Assembly: GCF_900103785.1 (NCBI RefSeq) | Contig: NZ_FNHE01000001.1 | Location: 372,001-436,000, forward strand | Direction: 5' to 3' | Length of the DNA stretch: 64,000 bases | Origin: Geodermatophilus siccatus | GTDB lineage: Bacteria > Actinomycetota > Actinomycetes > Mycobacteriales > Geodermatophilaceae | Shown: positions 27,069 through 35,342 of the stretch, in pieces | How positions within the stretch are numbered: position 1 is the stretch's first letter | Layout: each line of letters begins with the position of its first letter | Translations under genes and position numbers: made by a program | Notes under the pieces: generated by a model | Databases searched by the model: none | Told to the model about the DNA's origin: nothing | The model's input: only the letters and a program-made list of their open reading frames with translations

Positions 27069-28028
27069 ATGACTTTCGTGCACATCGTCGTCCTCGCCGG
27101 AGGGGTCGGCGGGGCCCGGTTCCTGGCCGGCCTCCGCTCCGCCGTGCCCGACGCCCGGCTCACCGCGGTCGTCAACACGGGGGACGACGTGACGATGCAC
27201 GGGCTGCGGATCTGCCCCGACCTCGACACCGTCATGTACACCCTCGGCGGCGGCATCGACCCCGAGCGCGGGTGGGGCCGGGCCGGTGAGAGCTGGACGG
27301 TCAAGGAGGAGCTGGCCGCCTACGGGGCCGAGCCGACGTGGTTCGGCCTGGGCGACCGCGACCTGGCCACCCACCTCGTCCGCACCCGGATGCTGGACGC
27401 CGGCTACCCGCTGTCCCAGGTGACCGCGGCGCTGGCCGACCGCTGGCGGCCCGGCGTCGAGCTGCTGCCGATGAGCGACCAGCGGGTGGAGACCCACGTC
27501 GTGGTCGCCGACCCGGGAACCGGGCGGCAGCAGGCGCTGCACTTCCAGGAGTGGTGGGTGCGCCACCAGGCCGAGCCCGAACCCCGCGCCTTCGTGCAGG
27601 TCGGGGTGGACGCCGCGGAGCCGGCACCGGGCGTGGCCGAGGCCTTCGCCACGGCCGACGCCGTGCTGCTGGCGCCCTCGAACCCCGTGGTGTCGATCGG
27701 CACCGTCCTCGGCGTCCCGGGGCTGCGGCAGGCGCTGCTGGCCACGCCGGGCCGGGTCGTCGGGATCTCGCCGATCGTCGGGGGCAGCGTCGTGCGGGGG
27801 ATGGCCGACCGCTGCCTGCCGGTCCTCGGCGTGGAGGTCAGCGCGGAGGGGGTGGGGCGGCACTACGGCGCCCGGTCCGCCGGCGGGCTGCTCGACGCCT
27901 GGCTGGTGCACACCGGCGACCGCGCCGACGTCCCCGGCGTCGACGTCCGCGCCGTCCCGCTGCTCATGTCCTCCCCCGAGGCGGCCGCGGCGATGGCGCG
28001 GGCCGCGCTGGACGCGGCCCGTGTCTGA
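27069..28028 (+). CDS. cofD: 2-phospho-L-lactate/phosphoenolpyruvate transferase, F420 biosynthesis
   Basis: 319 residues. Joins the activated phosphoenolpyruvyl (or lactyl) group to the deazaflavin Fo, giving dehydro-F420-0 or F420-0. Family blocks are [40 protein letters not shown] (split here: VVNTGDD and CPDLDTVMY), and [11 protein letters not shown]. Known as FbiA in mycobacteria. ATG at 27069 is used; a GTG nine bases later is possible. Its stop overlaps the cofE start by 8 bases, so the two are translated together. Confidence 0.94.
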   Translation: MTFVHIVVLAGGVGGARFLAGLRSAVPDARLTAVVNTGDDVTMHGLRICPDLDTVMYTLGGGIDPERGWGRAGESWTVKEELAAYGAEPTWFGLGDRDLATHLVRTRMLDAGYPLSQVTAALADRWRPGVELLPMSDQRVETHVVVADPGTGRQQALHFQEWWVRHQAEPEPRAFVQVGVDAAEPAPGVAEAFATADAVLLAPSNPVVSIGTVLGVPGLRQALLATPGRVVGISPIVGGSVVRGMADRCLPVLGVEVSAEGVGRHYGARSAGGLLDAWLVHTGDRADVPGVDVRAVPLLMSSPEAAAAMARAALDAARV

Positions 28029-29133
28029 GGAAGGACCCTCCTGCCCCCCACCGCTCGCGAGCTCGCGGCGGGACCCTGCAGGAGGGCCACCCAGCGGCCT
28101 CCAGGTCCACCCGGTGCCCGGGCTGCCGGAGTTCTCCCCCGGCGACGACCTCGCCGCGGCGGTGGCGGGTGCGGCACCGTGGCTGGCCGACGGCGACGTC
28201 GTCGTGGTGACCTCCAAGGTGGTGTCCAAGGTCGAGGGCCGGCTGGTGCCCGTCGCGCCCGGCGAGGACCGCGAGGCCGCCCGGCAGCGGGCCATCGACG
28301 AGCAGACGGTGCGTCTGGTTGCCCGGCGCGGCCCGTTGAAGATCGTCGAGACGCCGCAGGGCTGGGTGGTCGCCGCTGCCGGGATCGACGCCTCCAACGT
28401 GCCCGGCGACGCGCTCGTGCTGCTGCCGGAGGACGCCGACGCCTCGGCCCGCGCCCTGCGCGCCCGGCTGCGCGAGCTCCTCGGCGTCGAGGTCGCCGTC
28501 ATCGTCAGTGACACCTTCGGCCGGACCTGGCGGGACGGGCTGACCGACGTCGCCGTCGGCTCGGCGGGGATCCCCGCACTGGTCGACCACCGCGGCGCGG
28601 TCGACGCGCACGGCAACCGGCTGGAGACCACCCAGATCGCCGTCGTCGACGAGCTGGCGTCCGCGGCGGACCTGGTGAAGGGCAAGCTGGCCGGCATCCC
28701 GGTGGCCGTCGTCCGCGGGCTGCCGTTCGACCCGCCCGAGGACGACGTCGGCACCCGGCCGCTGGTCCGCCTCGGTCCCGGCGACCTGTTCCCCTACGGC
28801 AGCCGCGACCTGGTGGCGACCCGGGCGCCCGGCGCGGACCTGGTCCCCCGCCCCGGCGAGCTCGACGCCGTCGCCGCGGCGTTCCGGGTGGCGACGGCGG
28901 CGCTGCCGGAGTTCCCGGTCGTGCTGCGCTACGGCGGCGAGGGCGACGGGGTGGTCGACGTGCACCTGCCGGAGCGGGCCACCACGACGGCGGCGCTCAA
29001 CCTCGGGGCCCTGGTCGGCGCGGCCGTGGTGCAGCTGCACGCCGAGGGCTGGACGACCCGCTGGGAGCCGGTGGGCACCCCGGGCGGCACCTCACTCGTC
29101 GGGAGGTTGTGGCTCGGGTCGCCCGCGTCCTGA
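28021..29133 (+). CDS. cofE: F420-0:L-glutamate ligase with repeat-derived N-terminus and short C-terminal domain
   Basis: 370 residues. Adds glutamates to F420-0 with GTP. The ligase core runs from about residue 27 ([18 protein letters not shown]) through [29 protein letters not shown] and [18 protein letters not shown] to about 260. Mycobacterial FbiB adds a nitroreductase-like domain of about 200 residues; here only about 100 residues remain ([16 protein letters not shown] to LVGRLWLG). Residues 2-24 are encoded by dispersed repeat copy F. The GTG at 28021 lies inside the end of cofD; no other RTG start precedes the ligase core. Confidence 0.9.
   Translation: MSEEGPSCPPPLASSRRDPAGGPPSGLQVHPVPGLPEFSPGDDLAAAVAGAAPWLADGDVVVVTSKVVSKVEGRLVPVAPGEDREAARQRAIDEQTVRLVARRGPLKIVETPQGWVVAAAGIDASNVPGDALVLLPEDADASARALRARLRELLGVEVAVIVSDTFGRTWRDGLTDVAVGSAGIPALVDHRGAVDAHGNRLETTQIAVVDELASAADLVKGKLAGIPVAVVRGLPFDPPEDDVGTRPLVRLGPGDLFPYGSRDLVATRAPGADLVPRPGELDAVAAAFRVATAALPEFPVVLRYGGEGDGVVDVHLPERATTTAALNLGALVGAAVVQLHAEGWTTRWEPVGTPGGTSLVGRLWLGSPAS
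28026..28091 (+). repeat. Dispersed stop-codon hairpin repeat, copy F, inside the cofE frame
   Basis: Begins at the cofD stop codon: GAGGAAGGACCCTCCTGCCC, then CACCGCTCGCGAGCTCGCGG, then GGACCCTGCAGGAGGGCC. CCCTCCTGC pairs with GCAGGAGGG. Because cofE starts 8 bases before the cofD stop, the whole element is translated. Confidence 0.75.
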
Positions 29134-29148
29134 GCCGCGGAGCGCCGG

Positions 29149-29154
29149 TAGCGT
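29149..29154 (+). promoter_or_regulatory. Leaderless -10 box of rfbA
   Basis: TAGCGT, 8 bases before the ATG at 29163, just after the cofE stop. The same TAGCGTCGCC string precedes neuA. Confidence 0.5.
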
Positions 29155-29162
29155 CGCCGGAC

Positions 29163-30035
29163 ATGCGGGGGATCATCCTGGCCGGGGGTACCGGCACGCG
29201 CCTGTTCCCGATCACGCAGGCGGTCAGCAAGCAGCTGATGCCGGTCTACGACAAGCCAATGGTCTACTACCCGCTCTCGACGCTGATGATGGCCGGCGTC
29301 CGCGAGGTCCTGGTGATCACCACCCCCGGCGACCAGGAGGCGTTCCGCGCGCTGCTGGGCGACGGCAGCCGGCTGGGCATGCGCATCGAGTACGCCGTCC
29401 AGCCGCGACCCGAGGGGCTGGCCCAGGCCTTCCTCATCGGTGCGGACTTCGTCGGTGACCAGTCGGTGGCCCTGGTGCTGGGCGACAACATCTTCTACGG
29501 CGCGGGGCTGGGCACGGCGCTGGGCCGGCTGCCCGACCCCGACGGCGGGCACGTCTTCGCCTACCACGTGGCCAACCCGCAGGAGTACGGCGTCGTCGAG
29601 TTCGACGCCGACCGCCGCGTGCTGTCCATCGAGGAGAAGCCGGCGGCGCCGAAGAGCTCGTACGCCGTGCCCGGGCTGTACTTCTACGAGTCGTCGGTGG
29701 TCGACGTGGCCCGCAGCATCCGGCCCAGCGCCCGCGGTGAGCTGGAGATCACCGCGGTCAACGAGCACTACCTGCACCAGGGCCGGCTCACCGTCACCGT
29801 CCTCGACCGCGGCACGGCCTGGCTGGACACCGGGACCTTCGCCTCGCTGCGCCAGGCCACCGAGTTCGTGTCGGTGGTCGAGGAGCGGCAGGGGCTCAAG
29901 ATCGGCTGCATCGAGGAGGTCGCCTGGCGGCAGGGCTGGCTGGACGACGACGGGCTGCGCCGCGCCGCCGAGCCGCTGGGCAAGAGCGGCTACGGCGACT
30001 ACCTGCTCCGCCTGCTCGACGACCCGGTGATGTGA
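29163..30035 (+). CDS. rfbA: Glucose-1-phosphate thymidylyltransferase
   Basis: 290 residues. First step of dTDP-rhamnose synthesis: dTTP plus glucose 1-phosphate to dTDP-glucose. Signature [16 protein letters not shown] at the N-terminus, [24 protein letters not shown] and the C-terminal [10 protein letters not shown] are all present. ATG at 29163 is preferred to an upstream in-frame start because of the leaderless -10 box and the family N-terminus MRGIILAGG. RmlB and RmlD are 30 kb away at 59-61 kb; RmlC was not found. Confidence 0.96.
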   Translation: MRGIILAGGTGTRLFPITQAVSKQLMPVYDKPMVYYPLSTLMMAGVREVLVITTPGDQEAFRALLGDGSRLGMRIEYAVQPRPEGLAQAFLIGADFVGDQSVALVLGDNIFYGAGLGTALGRLPDPDGGHVFAYHVANPQEYGVVEFDADRRVLSIEEKPAAPKSSYAVPGLYFYESSVVDVARSIRPSARGELEITAVNEHYLHQGRLTVTVLDRGTAWLDTGTFASLRQATEFVSVVEERQGLKIGCIEEVAWRQGWLDDDGLRRAAEPLGKSGYGDYLLRLLDDPVM

Positions 30036-30049
30036 GGGGGTCCCCCGGT

Positions 30050-30129
30050 GATCAGCTGAGCTGGTCGTCGGGGGTCCTGGCTCACCACCGGCGCTGAGCC
30101 AGGACACCCGACCGTGGGCTCAGCTGATC
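30050..30129. terminator. Nested inverted repeat between convergent genes
   Basis: Outer 11-base arms GATCAGCTGAG (30050-30060) and CTCAGCTGATC (30119-30129); inner 18-base arms (30067-30084 and 30095-30112) with one mismatch around a 10-base loop. It lies between the rfbA and gtrA-like stops and probably ends transcription from both sides. The two-level symmetry is larger than a usual terminator. Confidence 0.7.
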
Positions 30130-30159
30130 GTCGGGAGACGGTCGCCGCGGTTCGCGTGG

Positions 30160-30588
30160 TCAGGCCACCGGTGCTGCCACCGGCGCGACCGGGGACGGCT
30201 CCCGTGCCGCCACCGGCCGCTCAGCCATCGCCCACGTCGTCAGCACGAACGCGACGGGCATCGTGACCGCGACCGCCGCCGGTGGGGCGAGCTGCTCGGG
30301 GAGCGACAACGGCGTGACCAGCAGCCAGACCACCGCTGTCCGCACGAGGATCGTCGTCCCGTTGGCGACGAGGTACCGCAGCAGCGACCCGCGCGACGGA
30401 GCCACCCCGAAGGCCCAGCGGGCGTTCGCGGCGTAGGCCGCCAGCACCGCCACGACGAGCGCGACGGTGTTGGCCACCAGGTACGGGGCGACCAGCAGCA
30501 GGAGCAGGTAGAGCCCCCAGTACAGGCCCGTGTTGAGGACGTTGACCAGCACGAACCGGCCGAGGACGGCGAGCCGGTCGCGGCTCAC
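30160..30588 (-). CDS. GtrA-like small membrane protein
   Basis: 142 residues with four membrane helices, the GtrA pattern: LGRFVLVNVLNTGLYWGLY at the start, a NTVALVVAVLAAYAANARWAF block, and two further helices. GtrA-type proteins are thought to move or present polyprenyl-phosphate sugars at the membrane; the nearest gene upstream is a matching DPM-type glycosyltransferase that overlaps it by GTGA. It is the last gene of the six-gene cassette 30160-35181. Confidence 0.85.
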   Translation of the reverse strand: MSRDRLAVLGRFVLVNVLNTGLYWGLYLLLLLVAPYLVANTVALVVAVLAAYAANARWAFGVAPSRGSLLRYLVANGTTILVRTAVVWLLVTPLSLPEQLAPPAAVAVTMPVAFVLTTWAMAERPVAAREPSPVAPVAAPVA

Positions 30589-31406
30589 CCGCGCGTCCCG
30601 GGCGCGTCGTACCGCCCCAGCGCGGCCCGCAGCAGGATCTCCACCAGCGCGAACTGCGCACGCCGGCCGTGGATCTTCGTGGGCACCGCACCGGCGTCCG
30701 GGTAGGCGCGGGTGACCGGGACCTCCGTGCACCGGTGGCCCAGGCGCGCGGCCCGGATGGGCAGGTACGCGAGGAGTTCGTAGGTGTCGAAGACCTCTCG
30801 CATCGGAGCGACCCGCGGGTCCAGCAGCAGCGCCCGCGAGTGGCCGCGGAAGCCGTTGGTCGTGTCGGTGTACCGGGTGCGGGCAGCCAGCGACGTCACC
30901 GGGGCGTGGAAGTACGTGATCGCCAGGTGTCGCTCACGCGGGGTGTTGACCGCCCTGCCGCCGGGGACGTAGCGAGAGCCCTGGACGAAGCCGGCGCCCG
31001 CGTCGAGCGCCGCGACGAAGCGGGGCAGCGCCGAGACGTCGTCCTTGCCGTTGCCGTCGACGGTGATGACGCCCTCGTAGCCCTCGGTGAGGGCGAAGGC
31101 GAAGCCCATGCGCAGCTGGGCGCTGAGCTTGCCGCGGTCGCGCTTCACCAGCAGGGCGCGGACGCCGAGCCCGCGGAGCAGGTCCGGGTCGGCGGAGCCG
31201 TCGGTGCTGCCGCCGTCGGCGACGACGACGTCGAGGCCCAGACCCAGGTCGCGCAGGCGGCGCAGCTGCCCGAGCAGGCGCTCGCCCTCGTTGATCACCG
31301 GGATGAGGACGCAGTACCGGCTCGTCCGGGGTGCCAGGACGTGCACGTCGCCGCGGGGGACGGCCCAGCCGGTGGTGTCGGGGGTGGCCTGCAGGTCGCT
31401 GGTCAC
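30585..31406 (-). CDS. Polyprenyl-phosphate glycosyltransferase (GT2)
   Basis: 273 residues, no membrane helix. CVLIPVINEGERL, VVADGGSTDGSADP and ITVDGNGKDDVSAL (nucleotide and metal site) mark a GT-A enzyme of the DPM1/GtrB kind; YTDTTNGFRGHSR is the usual acceptor-side block. It would load a sugar onto a lipid phosphate at the inner membrane face for GtrA to handle. GTG at 31406 overlaps the TIM-barrel gene stop by GTGA; the open frame upstream is antisense-like. Confidence 0.88.
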   Translation of the reverse strand: MTSDLQATPDTTGWAVPRGDVHVLAPRTSRYCVLIPVINEGERLLGQLRRLRDLGLGLDVVVADGGSTDGSADPDLLRGLGVRALLVKRDRGKLSAQLRMGFAFALTEGYEGVITVDGNGKDDVSALPRFVAALDAGAGFVQGSRYVPGGRAVNTPRERHLAITYFHAPVTSLAARTRYTDTTNGFRGHSRALLLDPRVAPMREVFDTYELLAYLPIRAARLGHRCTEVPVTRAYPDAGAVPTKIHGRRAQFALVEILLRAALGRYDAPGTRG

Positions 31407-32218
31407 GAGTAGGTCTTCCTCACGAAGTCGGCGGTGCGCCGGACGGCGCCGGTCAGGTCGTCCTCGCCGGGCGGCAGCATCTCGACGGAGACGTGCCCGT
31501 CGTAGTCCACGGCGCGCAGGGCGCCCGCGACCGCCTCGTGGTCGACCGGGCCGTCGGGCCCGACCGGGCCCAGCTGCGGGGCGCTGGCGTGCACGTGCGC
31601 CAGGACGTCGGCGCCGGCGCGGACCCGCTCGGCGGCGTCGTCCCCGGCCAGCGCCATGCAGGCGGTGTCCAGGTGCAGCCGCACGCCGGGCGAGTCGACG
31701 GCGCGGACGAACGCGGTGGAGGCGACCGCGTCGGTCAGCCAGTCGCACCCGTAGTCGGTCGGGTTGGCCTCGATGCAGAAGCAGACGCCGGCCTCGGCGG
31801 CGCGTGCGCCGAGGCCGGCGAACACCTCGGCGGCGATCTCGTCGGCGTGCGCCACGGGCAGGTCGCCGCGGCGCCGGTTCCCCGGTGAGCCGAACACGAG
31901 GCGGGTCGCGCCGAGGCCGGCGGCCAGCCCGGCCATCGCGGACAGGTGGTCGGCGAGGCCCCGGCGCGCCTCGGCGTCGCCGAACAGCTGGAACTGCGGG
32001 CGGCCGAACAGCAGCGACTGCAGCGCGACGACGCGCAGCCCGCGCGCCTCGACCGCGGCGCGGGCCGCGGCGACCTCGTCGGCGTCCTGGGCGAGCGGGT
32101 CCGCCCACAGCCGGGTGGGGGCCACCTCGAGGGAGCCGAAGCCCCACCCGGGCAGCTCGGGCAGCACGGCGGCGTCGAGGTCGGCCGGCCAGGCCAGGTT
32201 GGAGAAGGCCAGCCTCAT
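31403..32218 (-). CDS. Sugar phosphate isomerase/epimerase-like TIM-barrel protein
   Basis: 271 residues of the xylose-isomerase-like TIM-barrel fold: MRLAFSNLAWP at the start, IEANPTDYGCDWL, RLHLDTACMAL and HVSVEMLPPGEDD give the acidic and histidine metal ligands of the family. The substrate is unknown. Placed between a dehydrogenase/epimerase and a GT2, it may interconvert the sugar that this cassette transfers. ATG at 32218 shares ATGA with the previous stop. Confidence 0.82.
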   Translation of the reverse strand: MRLAFSNLAWPADLDAAVLPELPGWGFGSLEVAPTRLWADPLAQDADEVAAARAAVEARGLRVVALQSLLFGRPQFQLFGDAEARRGLADHLSAMAGLAAGLGATRLVFGSPGNRRRGDLPVAHADEIAAEVFAGLGARAAEAGVCFCIEANPTDYGCDWLTDAVASTAFVRAVDSPGVRLHLDTACMALAGDDAAERVRAGADVLAHVHASAPQLGPVGPDGPVDHEAVAGALRAVDYDGHVSVEMLPPGEDDLTGAVRRTADFVRKTYS

Positions 32219-33000
32219 GCCCGCGCCTCCACGAGCCGGGCACCCCAGGTGCGGATGCCGGTCAGCACCTCGTCGGCCGAGCGCAGGTAGGGCCCCTCGC
32301 GGCCGGCGAGCGCGGCGGCGTGGGAGGTGCGCAGGTCGTAGGCCACCGGCGGCCGGTCGTCGCAGCGGTAGTCGACCCCGAAGCACTCGCGGGCGACCTG
32401 CGCCGACGTGACCGGTTCGGTCGCGAGGTTGACCACCGACAGCCCGGCGTCGCGGGCGAGCAACACGTGTCCCCACAGGTCGCGCACGTCGTAGAACTGG
32501 AAGCTCGAGTCCTGGTGGGCGAAGCGCGCCCCGGGCTGGTGGACGAGGTCGTACACGAGGTTCTTCTTCAGCCCGGGGCCGTACATGCCCGGCAGCCGGA
32601 CGACGAGGACGTCGTCGAACCGCCGGCGGACGAACTCCTCGAGCTCCGCCCGGTGCCGCCCGTAGGCCTGCTCCTGCGTGGTGTCGGCGGGTGTGGTCTC
32701 GTCCACCCCGCGGGAGTCGGCGAAGACGTCGACGGTCGACACCAGGACGCAGGAGCCGGCCCGGCTGCCGTCGAGGGCGTCCATCAAGCGGTGGATCCCG
32801 GCCCGGTCGGCCTCCGGCTCGGCGTTGGCGCGCCACTTCTCCGCCGGCGCGCCGGCGCAGACGACCTCGTCGACGTCGACGGCGGGCAACTGGTGGACGT
32901 CGGTGCTGCGGAAGCGGGCGACCGGGGCGATCCGCTGGTCGAGGGAGCCGCCGACGAACCCGCTCCAGCCGACCAGCGCCCGGCGGACGCGGGCGGTCAC
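32215..33000 (-). CDS. NAD-dependent epimerase/dehydratase-like protein
   Basis: 261 residues of the extended SDR type. N-terminal LVGWSGFVGGSL corresponds to the glycine motif; STVDVF replaces the usual serine strand and AYGRHRAELEEFV carries the YxxxR in place of YxxxK (the lysine is not seen). RLPGMYGPGLKKNLVYDLV and FYDVRDLWGHVLLA follow the family. The altered YxxxK suggests changed or lost catalysis, or a different mechanism. GTG at 33000 overlaps the neighbouring GT gene by GTGA. Confidence 0.78.
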   Translation of the reverse strand: MTARVRRALVGWSGFVGGSLDQRIAPVARFRSTDVHQLPAVDVDEVVCAGAPAEKWRANAEPEADRAGIHRLMDALDGSRAGSCVLVSTVDVFADSRGVDETTPADTTQEQAYGRHRAELEEFVRRRFDDVLVVRLPGMYGPGLKKNLVYDLVHQPGARFAHQDSSFQFYDVRDLWGHVLLARDAGLSVVNLATEPVTSAQVARECFGVDYRCDDRPPVAYDLRTSHAAALAGREGPYLRSADEVLTGIRTWGARLVEARA

Positions 33001-34070
33001 GGCCGGACCCCGCCGTCGACGACCTGCACGGCGCCGGCCTCGGCGTCGACGTTGAGCGTGTCGCGGGCGGCCAGCACCGAGCTCGTCGCCTCGAAGGCGA
33101 CCCGGTAGATGGGCCGCTCGTTGGTGGTCTCGTTCGACTGGAACATGAACTCGGCCATGATCGCGATGACCACGCTGAGCATGAAGAACATGAAGCTCAT
33201 CTGCAGGCTCATCGACGTCCAGCCCTCGACGGCCCCCCGGAACAGCCCGACGGCCACCACGTAGAGCGCGTAGAGCATGTTGACCAGGCTGGTGAGCAGC
33301 GCGAGGCCCACCGCGACCCGCAGCGGCCGCCCGCTGGCGTAGAAGATCGAGCGCACGACCTGCCGGAAGCTGCTGGCCGGTCGCGGGTGCTGGCGCTCCC
33401 CCGACTCGTAGGGCAGGACCGCCCACGGGTAGCCCGAGATCGACGGCAGCATGCGCAGCACCCGGTCCCGGTCCCGGCGGGGCAGCCACGCGTCGAGGGC
33501 CGGCCGGCTGTAGCCGCGCAGCCCCAGGCTGACCGTGGCGATCTCCTCGCCCAGGCTCCGGCTGGCCAGCGCGCGGCTCAGCCGCAGGGCGACCCGCCGG
33601 CCGGCCGGAGCGCGCCGGTCCACGCCCACGACCACGGCCGTCTCGTCGTTGACCATGCCCGCGCAGCGGAGGACGTCCTCGGGGGCGTCCACGCCGAGGC
33701 GCGCGGTGACGACGACGTCGCCGAGGGCTCCGTCGAGACCGGCGGTGAACGCCACCTCGTCGCGGACCGGCTGCACGAGGCCGATCACCTGGAGGTTCGG
33801 CTGCCGCTCGGCGAGCGCGCGGGCCCAGGCCAGCCGGCCGCGGGACCCGGAGAGGACGAGCACCAGCTCGTGGACCGGGTGGTCGCGGGCGACGGCGACG
33901 TCGAGCGCAGCGAGGTCCCGCTCGATCTCCGCGGAGGCCCCGTCGGCGACGACGACCACGCTCAGGAAGGTACCGCTCCGCCCCGGCGGCGCCGGCGTGC
34001 GGACGACGACGTCGGCCCGCGGCCCCCCGACCTCGCTCCCGCAGGGGCGGGAGGTCTCAAACAGCGTCAC
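32997..34070 (-). CDS. GT2-like glycosyltransferase with two C-terminal membrane helices
   Basis: 357 residues. The N-terminal 200 residues (LSVVVVADGASAEIERDLAAL, then VHELVLVLSGSRGRLAWARAL) resemble a GT-A domain, with a weak metal-site segment VTARLGVDAPEDV. Two hydrophobic helices lie near 250-275 and 285-310, as in GtrB/DPM-type enzymes. GTG at 34070 is inside the end of the FAD gene (14-base overlap). The weak metal motif makes activity uncertain. Confidence 0.72.
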   Translation of the reverse strand: MTLFETSRPCGSEVGGPRADVVVRTPAPPGRSGTFLSVVVVADGASAEIERDLAALDVAVARDHPVHELVLVLSGSRGRLAWARALAERQPNLQVIGLVQPVRDEVAFTAGLDGALGDVVVTARLGVDAPEDVLRCAGMVNDETAVVVGVDRRAPAGRRVALRLSRALASRSLGEEIATVSLGLRGYSRPALDAWLPRRDRDRVLRMLPSISGYPWAVLPYESGERQHPRPASSFRQVVRSIFYASGRPLRVAVGLALLTSLVNMLYALYVVAVGLFRGAVEGWTSMSLQMSFMFFMLSVVIAIMAEFMFQSNETTNERPIYRVAFEATSSVLAARDTLNVDAEAGAVQVVDGGVRP

Positions 34071-35181
34071 GGAGGTGCTCCTCAGCCACTCGGAGTGCGT
34101 CACCGATGTTGTCGATCTTGCTGCCCAGCAGGGACAGCACGCGTCCGCCGTCGGACCGGCGCAGGACGATGGGCCGGGCGTCGTCACCGTCACGCCGCGC
34201 CGGCACGGTCTTCACGCCCCACAGCGACTCCCGGTGGACGGCGCCGGCCAGCGCGGGCACGTAGCGCGCCGCGTCGCGGACCATCCAGTCCGCCCGGGTG
34301 GTCAGCCCCGCACGCAGCGCCGCCGCGGCCTGCTCGTACGTCGGGTACGAGCCGTGCGGCGTGTACCGGACGTGGCTGAGCGTGTGGTAGGGCGTGGACG
34401 GGAAGGGCATCAGCGAGAAGTAGGGGCCGTCCATGACGGTGATCCCCCGCCCGCGCAGCGGCTCGGGGAGGTCGACCAGCGCCATCTCGCACGGCTCGCA
34501 GTGCAGACCGGCGTAGCCGACACCCCGCGGCAGGTCGTCGATCCCCTCGCCGTAGGTGCACACCAGCACCCGGTCGCCGGCCAGGACCTCGCCCGTCTCG
34601 AGGGTGACGAGCGCGCCGGACGCGGTCTCCGCCACGCCGGCGACCGGGGCCCCGAGCCGCACGGTCACCCCGGCGTCGGCCATCTCCTCGCGGACCAGCT
34701 CGCGCAGCCGCACCGCGTCGAAGACCGCCTCGCGCGTCACCCACGAGGCCTCGACCGTCGCCGGGTTGAACAGCCGGCGCACCGAGGCCGGCGCCTCCAT
34801 CAGCGGCGCCCCGATGTGGTCGCAGACGCGGCGGAACCTGCGGGCGTTGGTCAGCGAGCCGCGGGCCACGGCGTAGACGCACAGGAAGTCGTCGACGACG
34901 CAGGAGGCGTAGCGCGCCGTGAAGGACGCGTAGGAGGCCTGGCTGCGGCCGGCCGTCCGCAGCGAGCGCGGGTAGTGGTAGCCGCCGTGCACGCGGGCCT
35001 GGTTGAAGTAGCTGGCGCCGCCGAGGAGGTCCGCCCGGGCCTCGAGCACGGTCACCCGCGCGCCCTGGCGGGCCAGGTGGGTGGCCAGCGAGCAGCCGTA
35101 GAAACCGCCGCCCACGACCAGGACGCTGCCGTGGGACCCCTCGCCGCCGGCCGTGCGGTCCACGCGGGACGATCGGGACAC
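34057..35181 (-). CDS. FAD-dependent oxidoreductase of the DAO fold
   Basis: 374 residues. FAD-binding GGGFYG at 24-29 (VLVVGGGFYGCSLATHLARQ), an acidic end to the second strand (VLEARADLLGG), and the block NQARVHGGYHYPRSLRTA. The D-amino-acid-oxidase fold covers oxidation of amino or hydroxy groups; the substrate here is unknown, perhaps a sugar or sugar-linked amine given the neighbours. First gene of the cassette; a TACTCT-like -10 is about 60 bases upstream of the GTG at 35181. Confidence 0.82.
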   Translation of the reverse strand: MSRSSRVDRTAGGEGSHGSVLVVGGGFYGCSLATHLARQGARVTVLEARADLLGGASYFNQARVHGGYHYPRSLRTAGRSQASYASFTARYASCVVDDFLCVYAVARGSLTNARRFRRVCDHIGAPLMEAPASVRRLFNPATVEASWVTREAVFDAVRLRELVREEMADAGVTVRLGAPVAGVAETASGALVTLETGEVLAGDRVLVCTYGEGIDDLPRGVGYAGLHCEPCEMALVDLPEPLRGRGITVMDGPYFSLMPFPSTPYHTLSHVRYTPHGSYPTYEQAAAALRAGLTTRADWMVRDAARYVPALAGAVHRESLWGVKTVPARRDGDDARPIVLRRSDGGRVLSLLGSKIDNIGDALRVAEEHLRDAV

Positions 35182-35342
35182 TCAGCGGTCTTCCTGCTCG
35201 GGGACGGTGCCCGCACGCACCACGGGCTCCCTGGAGAGTACGTGCACCACCACGTTGCGTCACGTCGACGTGTCGACACGGCGCCGCACCCGGCTCCTGC
35301 GGGCACACCCGCCACGAGCGTCGCAGGGGACCCGCTCCGGGC

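Noticed and set aside
28021-28100. Frameshift or pseudogene at the start of cofE
   Set aside because: The frame is intact through the repeat and the enzyme core is complete, so it is an extension, not damage.
32997-34193. Upstream extension of the GT2-like protein to 34193
   Set aside because: The extra 41 residues are cysteine- and serine-rich and lie inside the FAD gene; GTG 34070 gives a normal N-terminus.
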